Origin: Chrysochromulina tobinii
Lineage: Eukaryota; Haptophyta; Prymnesiales; Chrysochromulinaceae
NCBI GenBank assembly: GCA_001275005.1
Contig: JWZX01001212.1
Coordinates: 1-11,760, forward strand
Length of the DNA: 11,760 nt
Direction: 5' to 3'
Part shown: piece after piece, positions 1 to 8,027 of the stretch
Numbering within the stretch: the stretch's first letter is position 1
Layout: each line of letters begins with the position of its first letter
Program-made: the position numbers and the translations under genes
Notes under the pieces: generated by a model
What the model was told of the DNA's origin: nothing
The model's input: the letters and a program-made list of their open reading frames with translations, nothing else
Database searches by the model: none

Positions 1-505
1 AAGCTGCGGATCACCATGCCAGAGCGAGTCGCGAGGGCACAGCCACAGGCAGCAGCATCGAGGTGGCTCGCAGACTCAATCAGATCAAACGCTGCAGCGC
101 AGCAGGCGCGCGCACAAGCAGGCGACCGTCGGCGGGGTGCCGCGAAGCACGATCGCTCAGAACGGCGTTTCGCCGGAAAGAAATCTATATTTGGAAACGG
201 CGAGCGACCGCGGCATCTTCATGAGTCAGACAGTTTCATTGCGTCATCCTTCAACCCCTTTCGCTTGATTCACACTTCCCACCCGAGCAGACACGACATG
301 ACACGACGTGTAGTTGCGCGCGCGGTCTTCCAGGCACATTGACATTCGAAACATCGAACATGAGCCTTACCCTATTGGTAGTTTAAAAACGAGATACGAG
401 TGATGAGAATCGTTTAGGACTGGAGAACCAAGCAAGCATGCTTGCAAGAAGCAAGAGTCGCATGCGCGCGCTCGTCCAGGGCGAAGCCCATCACGAGCTC
501 AAGGC
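1..505 (+). repeat. Left arm of long inverted repeat
   Basis: The reverse complement of 11190-11760 aligns to this stretch. The outer block 2-215 matches 11547-11759 with only a few substitutions and two small deletions, roughly 96 percent identity by eye. The inner block 411-505 matches 11190-11298 nearly as well, apart from a few small insertions. The middle (about 216-410) is clearly more diverged, with only short shared blocks such as those near 262-290 and 323-335. The first base differs between the arms and pairing starts at base 2. The arm holds an ATG-initiated ORF at 16-342, whose first 65 or so codons are also open in the right arm, and a 14-bp palindrome at 432-445. The matching inner edge is at about 505, after which the arms no longer align. 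Confidence 0.9.
432..445. repeat. 14-bp perfect palindrome in left arm
   Basis: The sequence gcaagcatgcttgc is its own reverse complement. The identical 14-mer is at 11252-11265 in the right arm, inside the well-conserved inner block. It could be a protein-binding site or a hairpin-forming site of the repeat family. No function can be assigned from sequence alone. Confidence 0.6.
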
Positions 506-873
506 ATTGAATTTCGCACAAATCGCACCCAACTCATCACAATCCGACAACGCGAAAACGCGACATGCGACCACGATTGGAGATCAAACTCGTTCGCTTC
601 ATGGCGCTCCTTACGTAAATCGGGGGTGACGAGTTGCGTACTGCTCAGTGCTCGGCACGCTAGTACAGTGTCGTGTGTTATGTGGTGTACGTTGACGGTG
701 ACGTTCAAGGACATACGGGTTCAACGCAGTCTGAGCGAGAACAAGAAGTGAACTACCGTACTATACGTATTATAAATTCATACTCGACTTGTACCCTGAT
801 CCCTACACGCCTACAGCTCTACACGAGCTGTACGGACTGCGTGTTCTCATCTCTCCTGACCTGTTGCCGCGTG

Positions 874-886
874 TCTCTCATCTCTC

Positions 887-917
<31 letters not shown>

Positions 918-932
918 CCCTCTCTCTCCCTC
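874..932. repeat. CT/GA microsatellite
   Basis: About 59 bp of nearly uninterrupted CT dinucleotides with a few CC interruptions. It lies about 170 bp beyond the stop codon of the minus-strand LRR gene, so a transcript of that gene reaching this far would carry a GA-rich tract. It also creates spurious long ORFs rich in Ser/Leu or Arg/Glu. Confidence 0.9.
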
Positions 933-987
933 ACCAGCGCTGTGGCCCCGGGGACACAATAGCCGGTGCGTCTCTGGGTGGGCAGGG

Positions 988-1037
988 CACGATCTCTCGC
1001 CTTCCACAGGGCAAGAACCACACGATCTCTCGCCTTC
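988..1037. repeat. 17-bp direct repeat, two copies
   Basis: cacgatctctcgccttc occurs at 988-1004 and again at 1021-1037, a spacing of 33 bp. It lies in the downstream flank of the LRR gene. It may be a remnant of a local duplication; no function is assigned. Confidence 0.7.
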
Positions 1038-1100
1038 GAGCCCTCAGCCGTTGGCCGGCTGGGAGCCCGTTTGCACGCGCCGTACTGAGCGCCCACGGTC

Positions 1101-3496
1101 TCACTGGATGTGATTGTCACGACCGCCGCCCATCCCGTCGTAACATACCTTGAGGTCCTCCCTCGCGTTCCGGATCTCGTCGCGAGACTTGAAGCTCGCG
1201 TTCGGCATGCCGTACACGTGGACGGACTCAAGGCTCGGGAGGGCGCCTCCCCGGAGGCACTGCTCGATGATCTTCATCCCTTCATCAGTCAGGTGGTTCT
1301 TGCTCAGCCAAAGTTGCCTGCACTTGGGCATGTCGGTCTGCGAGAGCACCGCGCAGAGCGCGCGCACCTCGTCATCGCCCCACCCATTCCCCATCGTACA
1401 AGAGAGCGTCGAGGGACGGGAACGCGGCGTTGAAGAACGCCTCGTACGCCGCAGCGAGCACCTCGCGGTCAGCGTCCCGGACAAAGGCCCTTGCTCTGAG
1501 GGCGGCGGCAAAGGCGGCGGGAAGCAGAGGCGGCGTGTTGAGCGCCCGGCACGACTCCACCAGGGGCTCCAAAAAGGGAGCTTCCTCCCCACCCTCATCC
1601 TCAAACTTGGAGACATCGATCACCATGGTGGGCGGCTTCACCAGCCGCGCCACACACGACTCGAATAGCGACCATCCCAGCACCGCGTACGCGGCGGAGG
1701 CTGCGCCGCTCGCATCCACGTCCGCCGGCAGCGCAGGCAGCAAGAGCACGGGGATGGCAGTGTAGCCGTAGATGGACGCAAGCCCGTGCAGCGCCCGCTC
1801 GTACCGCTCGCCATCGCCGGCGGGCGGCGACACGCTGCAGTACGGCAACAGCACGCCGTATGAGCCGCCGTCGTCCTCCACAAAACTGTCCAGCACGCGC
1901 CCAAGACGGCGGAGAAGGACGCCTGTCGGGTCCGGATGCTCACCCGACAGCCTCGGCATCGACACAGCGAGCACTCGAAGCGTGTTCTCGAGCGAGCCGT
2001 AGCTCTCCCGCTGCAGCCGGCTGACGTCGAAGAACGCGCCCTCAGGCAGCGCGTCGCGCCCGACGAGGCGGCCACCCTCGGCCTTCGCCAGTGCAACCAG
2101 GAACCGAGCGTCCACGAGTCGAATGGGCGCCTCGGACGGCTCGCCTCCGACTCCGAGCGCCTCGTCGAGCGTTCGTACGCCTTCGTCCTCCTCCGTCAAC
2201 TCGAGCCACGCCTTCATCTTGGCGTCCGCGTAGTCAGCGTCGCCCTCCGCGGCCGCGGCCGCCTGCTCTGCGCACTCCTGCACGACGGCTGCCACCTCCT
2301 CGAAGATGGAGGACTCATCTGCATCTTGGGCCTCTGCACCGGCCCAAGGCAAGGGAGGCGGACCTGCACGTGCCAAGAGGATGTGATGAGTGAGGCAATC
2401 ATGCGATGAGGGAGGCAATCATGCGATGAGGGAGGCAATCAAGGAAGGCGGACCTGCACGCGCCACGAGGATGCGATGGGGAGGCAATCAAGGAGGCCCT
2501 CAGAAGCGCAATCAGAGGCGCAATCAGAGGCGCCATCAACTCGCCTGCCGACGCCTCCTTCGCCGTCTCGAGCTGATCGCCGACCAGGGTTTCGTCATTC
2601 GCAGCAAAGGTCTCGAGGGGGCCTACCTTCACCTCCAGCTCGCCTTCGTGCTCAACGATGTTCACGACGAATCTGCTCTCCTCATTGACGAATCTGCTCT
2701 CCTCATTGACGAATCTGCTCTCCTCATTGACGAATCTGCTCTCCTCATTGACGAATCTGCTCTCCTCATTGACGAATCTGCTCTCCTCATTCATGGGGGC
2801 CTCAGTAGGAGAGTCTGGAGTGGGCTCGGATGCTGCTGCCGCCGGCTCCGGCTCCGCCGCCGCCGGCTCCGGCTCCGCCGCCGCCGCTGGCTCCGGCTCC
2901 GGCTCCGGCGTCGGCTCCGGAGGCATCGGCAATGGCGTCGGCACCGGAGGCATCGGCTCCGTCTCCAGCTCGGTATGAGTCGGCGTGGGTGGCTTCTGTG
3001 CGCCGCGCCGGCCGCCCGTATCAAAGTCTTCCGTGTCCAATGCCACCGCCACCGAAACACGAGGCGACGGAGGCACGGGAATGGGTACAAACTTGATCGG
3101 CGGTGCCGGTGCCATGCCTGCGTCTTCCTCGTTTGACGAGGCCTTGGTTTTGGAGGCTAACGATTTTTTCATCGCCCCTTCAGCTTTTGTGGCCGCGGCG
3201 CGAGAGCTCGAGGTCCCAGCAGCCGACGCCGCGGCGCGAAAGCTCGTGGCCCCAGCAGCCGATGTGGCCGCAGTGCGAACGCTCGCTTGCCCGGCGATCG
3301 GCTTCTTCCGGTCGGTGCCATTTCCTCGTGCGGACGACACCTTGCTCTCGGAAGCCTTGGCTTTCGAGGTGTCGATTTTCAACGGCGCAGCTTTCTTAGG
3401 AGCCCCGCCACGCGGGGATGCAGCCCGAGCCGGAGGCGCGTTTCGCGGCGACCCAGCCCGAGGCACACCCGACGTGCCGAGCGCCTTGGGCGACAT
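1101..3496 (-). CDS. LRR protein with repetitive N-terminus, two exons, frame broken once
   Basis: Proposed model: exon 1 is 3496-2545, exon 2 is 2363-1101, joined at a GC-AG intron, both ends in phase 1. ATG 3496 is the first true ATG in its frame (A at -3); the second-exon frame has no ATG near its 5' end and needs splicing. Residues 1-130 are basic, Ala/Ser/Lys-rich and probably disordered. A Pro/Glu/Ala-rich stretch follows, then six identical NEESRFV heptads at about residues 236-277. From about residue 400 a globular domain appears (motifs DARFLVALAKAEG, SMPRLSGEHPDPTG, YGVLLPYCS), ending in leucine-rich repeats (LWLSKNHLTDEG). I recall this domain-plus-LRR layout from algal proteins but know no function for it. 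The LRR part lies in a different frame: exon 2 reads to a stop at 1372-1374. Dropping one G from the run at 1389-1392 gives continuous DGNGWGDDEVRAL and about 737 residues overall. This may be a sequencing error or a recent pseudogene. Divergent from exportin-4. Confidence 0.65.
2354..2492. repeat. 90-bp partial tandem duplication with 20-bp sub-repeats
   Basis: The block starting at about 2354 recurs 90 bp later, from about 2444 to 2492, with a few substitutions. Both copies contain a minus-strand cgtgcag|gtccgcc site. Between them are three 20-bp units starting with gatgag at 2385, 2405 and 2425. The array lies inside the proposed intron. Because both copies carry an AG followed by GT, the duplication provides two acceptor-like sites exactly 90 nt apart. 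Confidence 0.8.
2364..2544 (-). other. Proposed GC-AG intron of the LRR gene
   Basis: The minus strand reads CAG|GCGAGT at the donor (2544) and cacgtgcag at the acceptor (2364). Both ends are phase 1, and the 181-nt length removes the frame change and in-frame stops between the two exons. An alternative acceptor at 2334 (ggtgcag, intron 211 nt) is also in phase and would omit ten residues. The interior is almost entirely short tandem repeats: 12-bp units at 2506-2529, 20-bp units at 2385-2444 and a 90-bp partial duplication. GC donors are a known minor class. An AAG|GTAGGC site upstream is an alternative donor but is phase 0 and does not fit the phase-1 acceptors. Confidence 0.6.
2666..2791 (-). 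repeat. Six perfect 21-bp tandem repeats coding NEESRFV
   Basis: The unit gacgaatctgctctcctcatt repeats six times with no mismatch (2666-2686 and every 21 bp to 2791). On the minus strand each unit codes the heptad NEESRFV in exon 1 of the LRR gene. Identity at silent positions points to a recent expansion or ongoing homogenisation rather than old selection for the peptide. The charged, regularly spaced heptad could form a helix or act as a linker or short binding motif. Confidence 0.95.
2841..2910 (-). repeat. 21-bp repeats coding EPEPAAA-type peptide
   Basis: A 21-bp GC-rich unit occurs at 2841-2861 and 2862-2882 and continues in a degenerate, shorter-period form to about 2910. On the minus strand it codes Glu-Pro-Glu-Pro-Ala-Ala-Ala repeats just before the NEESRFV array. 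The period (7 residues) is the same as in the neighbouring array although the sequence is unrelated. Confidence 0.85.
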
Positions 3497-3701
3497 TGTA
3501 AGCCGCGGCCGTCCACAAAGGATTTGCGAGGTTGCGATTTGCGATTGGATTTTGGCGAGAAAAAAACATGATTCGATTTGCGAAAAATAAAAGAAACCTC
3601 CGCCCGCCTGCCGAGGGCCTGCTTCTACGAGGACATTCACATTCACTGCCTGCAGTATCACATTTCACTGCCTCGGACCCATCGCGAGCGCCGCCATCTC
3701 C
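3497..3701. promoter_or_regulatory. Divergent (bidirectional) promoter region
   Basis: 205 bp separate the start codons of the minus-strand LRR gene (3496) and the plus-strand exportin-4 gene (3702). It is more AT-rich than its surroundings, notably 3521-3595, and holds three copies of gatttgcga at 3521-3529, 3536-3544 and 3575-3583. It also has short repeats of a cattcac/catttcac type near 3634-3667. A shared promoter is inferred from the arrangement; no TATA box is evident, and transcription starts cannot be placed. Confidence 0.5.
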
Positions 3702-6700
3702 ATGAGCGCGCCTCCGTCGCCCGAAGAGGCCGCGCGCACGGTTGAGCAGGCGTCGCTCGCCTTCCTAAACGCGACGACTGCCACGGAGCGTTCCGCTGCG
3801 GAGCGCTGGCTACTCGAGATCCGCAAGTGGCCGCAGCCGCTTGCGTGCTGCCGCGAGCTGCTGCTGCGCTCGATGGTGGGCTACGCCAAGCTGCAGGCCC
3901 TCATCATGATGCGCGAGTGCCTCGGCACGCAATGGCCGATGCTTTCGCCTGCTGAGCGCTCCGAGCTGCAGCAGCTGCTGCTCCGCCTGCTCGCCGAGGG
4001 CTCCGTGGAGCCGTATGTGCGCGCGGCCGCCGCGCAAAACCTGGCGGTGCATGCGAAGCACGATCTGCTGCACGCGCTGCCGCCGGCCGGCAGCGCGGAG
4101 AGCGGTGCGCCGGCCGTCGCGCTCGAGACGCTGCTGCAGGCGGCGACGCAGATGCTCGAGGAGCCGAGCGGCGCGCATGCACCCGCAGCGCTCGAGATCG
4201 TGCATGCGACGCTCAGCGAGTTTGGCGCGCCTTCGTCGGGCGTCGTGGGCGGTGCGCTGCCCTGGTCGATGCACGCGCGCGCGCGCGCTGCCTTCCAGAC
4301 GCACCATCTGCTGCGCGCCGTGCACGTCGGCCTCGGCCACCTGCAGAGGCTGTACCCAGTGCCGCCACCTCTCCCGCCACCGTTGGCACGCACGCTCGCG
4401 CAGTGTGCAACGGTGCTCTCGAGTGCATTCTCGTGGGACTTTGACGGCGTAGGCGAGGCCGCGGCCGTGGGCGATGCGCGCCCCGGGCTCAACGCGATCG
4501 TAGTCAAACCTCCGAGCGGCGCGCCCGGCACGGCGCGCGGGTGGATGGAGCTGCTTGGCAGATCGGATCTCGCCGCAGCAGTGCTCCAACTGCTCGCCGC
4601 GCATGCACCTCCGCCGGGTGCGGGGCCGGTCGGCGGCGGCGGCGCGGCGGGTGCGGCGGCCGAGGAGCTCGCGCACAGCCTGCGCCAGCTGCTCGTGATG
4701 CTCTCCTCGGTCTCGCGTCGTGTCTTCGACGACGACGCGAACTATGCCACGTACGCGGCGACGCTGCTTGGTGGCATCGCCGAGCTGCTCGCGACAGCGC
4801 CTGCAGCCGTCGGTGGGCCGGCGCGCGCGGTGCGCGGCGAGGCCGCCTTCCGCGATGGGTGCGTCGCGCTGCAGCGGCTCATCGTGTGCGCCGGCGCGGA
4901 GGCGCTCCTCGCGCTGCCCAACACGACGCTCGAGGGCGCCGTGCGGCTGCTGCATGCCTCGACGATGCACACGGTCTCGTGTGCGATGCAGCCGCCCGCG
5001 GCGGCGGCGGAGGAGGAGACCGATGCGGCGGCGCTTCTCGCGGAGGCGCACGATGTGCTCCTCGACGGGTGGGTCTCTCTGCTCCACGGCACCGGAACGC
5101 TTCGGCGCCGCCCGCCTGCCCTCGACGATGCCGCGTACCACGTGTACGAGGCCTGCGTGCGCGCCAAGCTGCATGCCTCCGCTCAGGCGGCGGCGCTCTG
5201 CGCGGAGGAGGAGGTGGACGACGGCGCCGAGGACGCTGACACGGAGCGGGAGCGTCTGAGTGCACTCTCGGTGCTCGGGAGGGCGCGTGTGCGCTCCGCG
5301 GTCCCACTGCTACTCAGCGCGCTCTCGACGAGCGGCGCCAATCTGCAGCAGTACTGCGAGCTTGTGGCGAGTGGAGGGCCGGCGGCGGCCGCGCGCGCGG
5401 GCGTGAGCGCCGCCACGCTCGAGGCGACGCTCGAGGAGCTAGACTGCCTGGTTGCCCTGTCGGGCCATCTGATCGCCGATGCGCCCGAGGCAGGCGAGAC
5501 GGCAGAGCCGCCGCCGGAATTCGCCGCCTTCGACTCGCCGATGAGCCCCGTCGCGGGCGGCGCGGGCGGCGCGGGGGCCGAGGAGGCGGCGGCGGCGGCC
5601 TCGGGCCACCCTGTGGCCGCGCTGAGCGAGGGAGTGCTCCGAGTGCTGCGCCTGCAGCTCCAAGCCATCTGCACCTACGACGTGCCGCCCGCCGCCTCGC
5701 CCCTTGCCTCCGCGCTCTCGCCGGCGCTCGGCACCTCGTTACTGCACTTTCTGCGCCGGTTTGCATGCTGCTACCTCATGCCCGACGAGGCGACCTGCTC
5801 GGTGCTCTCCCCCACTCTCCTTCGGCTCTGGGGGGGCGACACGCCAGGCGCCGCCGGGCTGCTCACCCTCTGCGTCGACGCGGCGGTCGTGTACCTGCAG
5901 CGCTGGCCTTTGGAGGCTGACGTGGCCGAGGAGGCGTGTACTCTCCTCGCTGCACTCGCTCGACTGCGCGCGCCGCGCCGGGGCCCTGCCCAAGCGCTGA
6001 GTGCCCTCCCGTCGTGGCGTCAGCTCGCCGGCGCGCCACCCGCCGCGCTGCCGCCGAAGGCACAGCAGCTCCTGCTTGAAGGGCTGAGCCGCGCCGCCGC
6101 GGCGATCGCCGACGATGTGACGAGGGACGCGACTCTACGGACGCTCATCGCACCGATGCCCGCACGGCTGCAGGCGATCGCCTCTCGCGCGGGCGGGAGT
6201 CCGAGCTCCTTCTTGATGCGACCTGACGTGAGCCTCGAGGTGCGTGCATGCTGTGCGAGCCTACGAGGCATCGCGCTCTCGTGCTGCCGCGAGACGGTCG
6301 CGATCACCGCGGAGGGTCTCGGCCCTTGCCTGCAGCAGCTGCTGCACATGGTGCCAGCGTACGCGCCGGCCGCCGAGCCGCTGGCCGCGCTGCTCAAAGT
6401 GCACCGCGATCTGGCACGCACCGCCGCGCCTCTGCTGCCGCCGCCCGCCGCGCAGGCCTTCGCGGAGCACTGCGCGCATCTCGTGCAATCGTATGCCCAG
6501 CATGCCCCCGAGGAGGCGGCGGCTGGCAGCGGCGGCGGCGGCGGTGGCGGCCGCGGCCGCGGCGGCGGCGGCCCGATCTCCGAGGTTGAGCTCGAGGAGC
6601 ACCTGCGGTACAAGCAGATCAAGACGCTGCTACAGATGCTCACGTACCTCGCCGAACGCGACGTGGACAGGGACGACGCGCAGTACGAGGCGGGCTACAC

Positions 6701-7313
6701 GCACGCGCTCGGCATGGCGCTCTCGGCGTTACTGCCGTGCGTCACCGAGCCCATGTTGCTCTACCCGAAGCTCAGCGTTGCCTATTTTGGAACGCTCTCC
6801 GCCTGGCTTGAGGGACGGCCTCTCGCCGCCGTCTCGATGCCCCCGCCCCTCTACGAGGCTGTCCTCGCCTCACTGCGCTTCGGATTCGCCCATCACGACG
6901 CGTCCATCTGCCGGGGGGCGCTCGAGACGGCGTTCGAGCTCGCGCGCCGTGCGGCCGATCACGGGCACTCGGCGGCTCCGATGGAGGCGCTGCTGCGACA
7001 GCTGCTCGAGCGCGTGGCGGCCGACCTGCTCACCTCGCGACTCCATCCAGAGGTGATCGAGCCCGCCGGTAGCAATGCGCTGCTCGCGCTCATCGTCGCG
7101 CAGCCCGCGCACTGGCAGGCGCTCGTGGCGGCGCTCGTCGGGGCGCAGCCGAGCGCGGAGGCAGCCGAGCGAGCCGCCGCGCTCTTTGGCGCGCTCCTCA
7201 CCTCGAATGGCGTCACGGCCACGCTCGCCCGGCCCAATCGCACGCGCTTCCGCGCCAACCTCGAAGGGCTGCTGCGCGGAGTGACGGCGGCGAATCTTGT
7301 GCTTCCGCAGTAG
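3702..7313 (+). CDS. XPO4: Exportin-4 (importin-beta superfamily nuclear export receptor)
   Basis: A single uninterrupted frame of 1203 residues, close to the usual length of exportin-4 (about 1150). Exportins bind cargo together with RanGTP in the nucleus and release it in the cytoplasm. In animals XPO4 exports eIF5A and Smad3 and also imports some Sox factors. The protein is alpha-helical and HEAT-repeat-like throughout. Family matches from memory: an N-terminal helical region (residues 1-110), a segment with HATLSEFG then QTHHLLRAVHVGLGHL and SSAFSWDFDG (about 165-247), and a C-terminal segment with YKQIKTLLQMLTYLAERD (about 969-986) followed by LPCVTEPMLLYPKLSVAYFG. Gly/Ala-rich inserts at about residues 305-320 and 935-958 look like low-complexity loops. 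The start is the first in-frame ATG and the frame stays coherent from there. Exportin-7/RanBP17-type relatives are the main alternative. It is unusual only in lacking introns where its neighbours have them. Confidence 0.85.
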   Translation: MSAPPSPEEAARTVEQASLAFLNATTATERSAAERWLLEIRKWPQPLACCRELLLRSMVGYAKLQALIMMRECLGTQWPMLSPAERSELQQLLLRLLAEGSVEPYVRAAAAQNLAVHAKHDLLHALPPAGSAESGAPAVALETLLQAATQMLEEPSGAHAPAALEIVHATLSEFGAPSSGVVGGALPWSMHARARAAFQTHHLLRAVHVGLGHLQRLYPVPPPLPPPLARTLAQCATVLSSAFSWDFDGVGEAAAVGDARPGLNAIVVKPPSGAPGTARGWMELLGRSDLAAAVLQLLAAHAPPPGAGPVGGGGAAGAAAEELAHSLRQLLVMLSSVSRRVFDDDANYATYAATLLGGIAELLATAPAAVGGPARAVRGEAAFRDGCVALQRLIVCAGAEALLALPNTTLEGAVRLLHASTMHTVSCAMQPPAAAAEEETDAAALLAEAHDVLLDGWVSLLHGTGTLRRRPPALDDAAYHVYEACVRAKLHASAQAAALCAEEEVDDGAEDADTERERLSALSVLGRARVRSAVPLLLSALSTSGANLQQYCELVASGGPAAAARAGVSAATLEATLEELDCLVALSGHLIADAPEAGETAEPPPEFAAFDSPMSPVAGGAGGAGAEEAAAAASGHPVAALSEGVLRVLRLQLQAICTYDVPPAASPLASALSPALGTSLLHFLRRFACCYLMPDEATCSVLSPTLLRLWGGDTPGAAGLLTLCVDAAVVYLQRWPLEADVAEEACTLLAALARLRAPRRGPAQALSALPSWRQLAGAPPAALPPKAQQLLLEGLSRAAAAIADDVTRDATLRTLIAPMPARLQAIASRAGGSPSSFLMRPDVSLEVRACCASLRGIALSCCRETVAITAEGLGPCLQQLLHMVPAYAPAAEPLAALLKVHRDLARTAAPLLPPPAAQAFAEHCAHLVQSYAQHAPEEAAAGSGGGGGGGRGRGGGGPISEVELEEHLRYKQIKTLLQMLTYLAERDVDRDDAQYEAGYTHALGMALSALLPCVTEPMLLYPKLSVAYFGTLSAWLEGRPLAAVSMPPPLYEAVLASLRFGFAHHDASICRGALETAFELARRAADHGHSAAPMEALLRQLLERVAADLLTSRLHPEVIEPAGSNALLALIVAQPAHWQALVAALVGAQPSAEAAERAAALFGALLTSNGVTATLARPNRTRFRANLEGLLRGVTAANLVLPQ

Positions 7314-7403
7314 GGAGTCCCCAATGATGAGCATTTCGCTTGCGCCCCCCACGATGGGTCTCCACGGGACCTGTGGTTGTGCGTCTTTCCGAGATGGCAA
7401 TTT

Positions 7404-7427
7404 AACGTGAACGTGAACGTGAACGTG
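7404..7427. repeat. Four copies of hexamer aacgtg
   Basis: Four perfect tandem aacgtg units lie between the exportin-4 stop and the start of the small secreted protein gene, about 105 bp upstream of the latter's ATG. ACGT cores are common transcription-factor targets, so a promoter role is possible. A chance microsatellite is equally possible. The rest of the 218-bp spacer shows no other clear feature. Confidence 0.6.
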
Positions 7428-7531
7428 ATGAGCATAGATGAGTTTATCCATTAAGAATTCACACCGAAAAATCTCCGCGGCCATTAGGGCGCTCGGTTTT
7501 TGTCGTCATCAAAAACCTGCTCATCAACATC

Positions 7532-8027
7532 ATGTCAGCCATCCTTCGCGTCCTCGTCTGCTTCTTCGCGACTGCCGCGGCTCTCAAGGTCAACCCCAGC
7601 TCCAAGATCGAGGCTGCCAAGAGCAAACTCCCGCTCGCGCAAGTCTTCGCGGCCGCTCAAGTGTTTGCGGCGGACAATGGTCGCGTGATCGAGGATGTCG
7701 AGGAGAACCCCATGGTCCAGCACATGAAGGACATCTACCTCGCGGCGAAGGATCGCAAGGCCTGGTACGCATGCCATCTCGCACGCCTCTCACTCGCGTA
7801 GAAGAATGATGCACTCGTCCCACAAAAGATCCTCGCTCACGAGTACGCATGAGCCTCGAGACTAACGTGGCCTCTTGCCCCTTGCTCACAGGTGCGCTGA
7901 TCGCTGCCTTGCCACGGGCTACTGCGATGTCCTCGAGGACATCTATGAGATGACCACCGCGCAGGTGATGAAGTTTTGCGAGCACTGCACGGGCAACGAC
8001 GAGTGCGAGCTGTCATACGCGAACTGA
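7532..8027 (+). CDS. Small secreted cysteine-rich protein, two exons
   Basis: Exon 1 is 7532-7764 and exon 2 is 7892-8027, giving 122 residues. Residues 1-17 form a typical signal peptide (hydrophobic VLVCFFATAAA, A-x-A cleavage site), so the product should enter the secretory pathway. The mature part has a charged helical stretch, then a C-terminal block with six cysteines beginning KAWCADRCLATGYC and ending FCEHCTGNDECELSYAN, spacing C-x3-C-x5-C-x18-C-x2-C-x5-C. All six lie in or next to exon 2, which suggests a compact disulphide-bonded domain. I do not recognise a named family; it is not a standard ShK or EGF spacing. Unspliced, the frame runs to a stop at 7799-7801 and lacks the cysteine block, so splicing decides the product. 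A secreted, wall or vesicle protein is plausible, but no function can be given. Confidence 0.75.
7765..7891 (+). other. Intron of the cysteine-rich protein gene (127 nt)
   Basis: Donor CTG|GTACGC, acceptor cttgctcacag|g, phase 2 at both ends. There is a branch-point-like actaac at 7861-7866 and a pyrimidine-rich stretch before the acceptor. Splicing joins gcctg to gtgcgct and gives KAWCADRC in one frame, running to a stop at 8025-8027. Unlike the other two introns it is not built of tandem repeats, although gtacgcatg occurs both at its start and again near 7843. Confidence 0.85.

Larger units (their letters stand above)
506..1100. other. Gene-free stretch with simple repeats
   Basis: No convincing coding sequence was found here on either strand. 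ORFs in this stretch are composition-driven or run through a CT microsatellite. It contains a hairpin at 812-832 with a perfect 8-bp stem (tacagctc / gagctgta) and a 5-nt loop, the CT-rich tract at 874-932, and a 17-bp direct repeat at 988-1004 and 1021-1037. It is the downstream flank of the minus-strand LRR gene and probably includes its 3' untranslated region. No clear polyadenylation signal was identified. Confidence 0.5.

Noticed and set aside
673-1113. 146-residue ORF with a Ser/Leu run on the plus strand
   Set aside because: The run is created by the CT microsatellite and the rest has no domain-like composition or conserved pattern.
2214-2418. Independent start for the second LRR-gene exon at 2418
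   Set aside because: The codon is TTG within a tandem repeat and follows directly after an in-frame stop. Splicing from the upstream exon explains the frame better.
2399-3661. Start of the LRR gene further upstream at 3661
   Set aside because: The codon there is GTG, not ATG. The first true ATG in the frame is at 3496, and the extra N-terminal residues come from AT-rich promoter-like sequence.
3810-5174. Long (454-codon) minus-strand ORF inside exportin-4
   Set aside because: It is an Arg/Ala/His-rich antisense shadow of a high-GC coding region. The plus-strand protein is clearly the real one.
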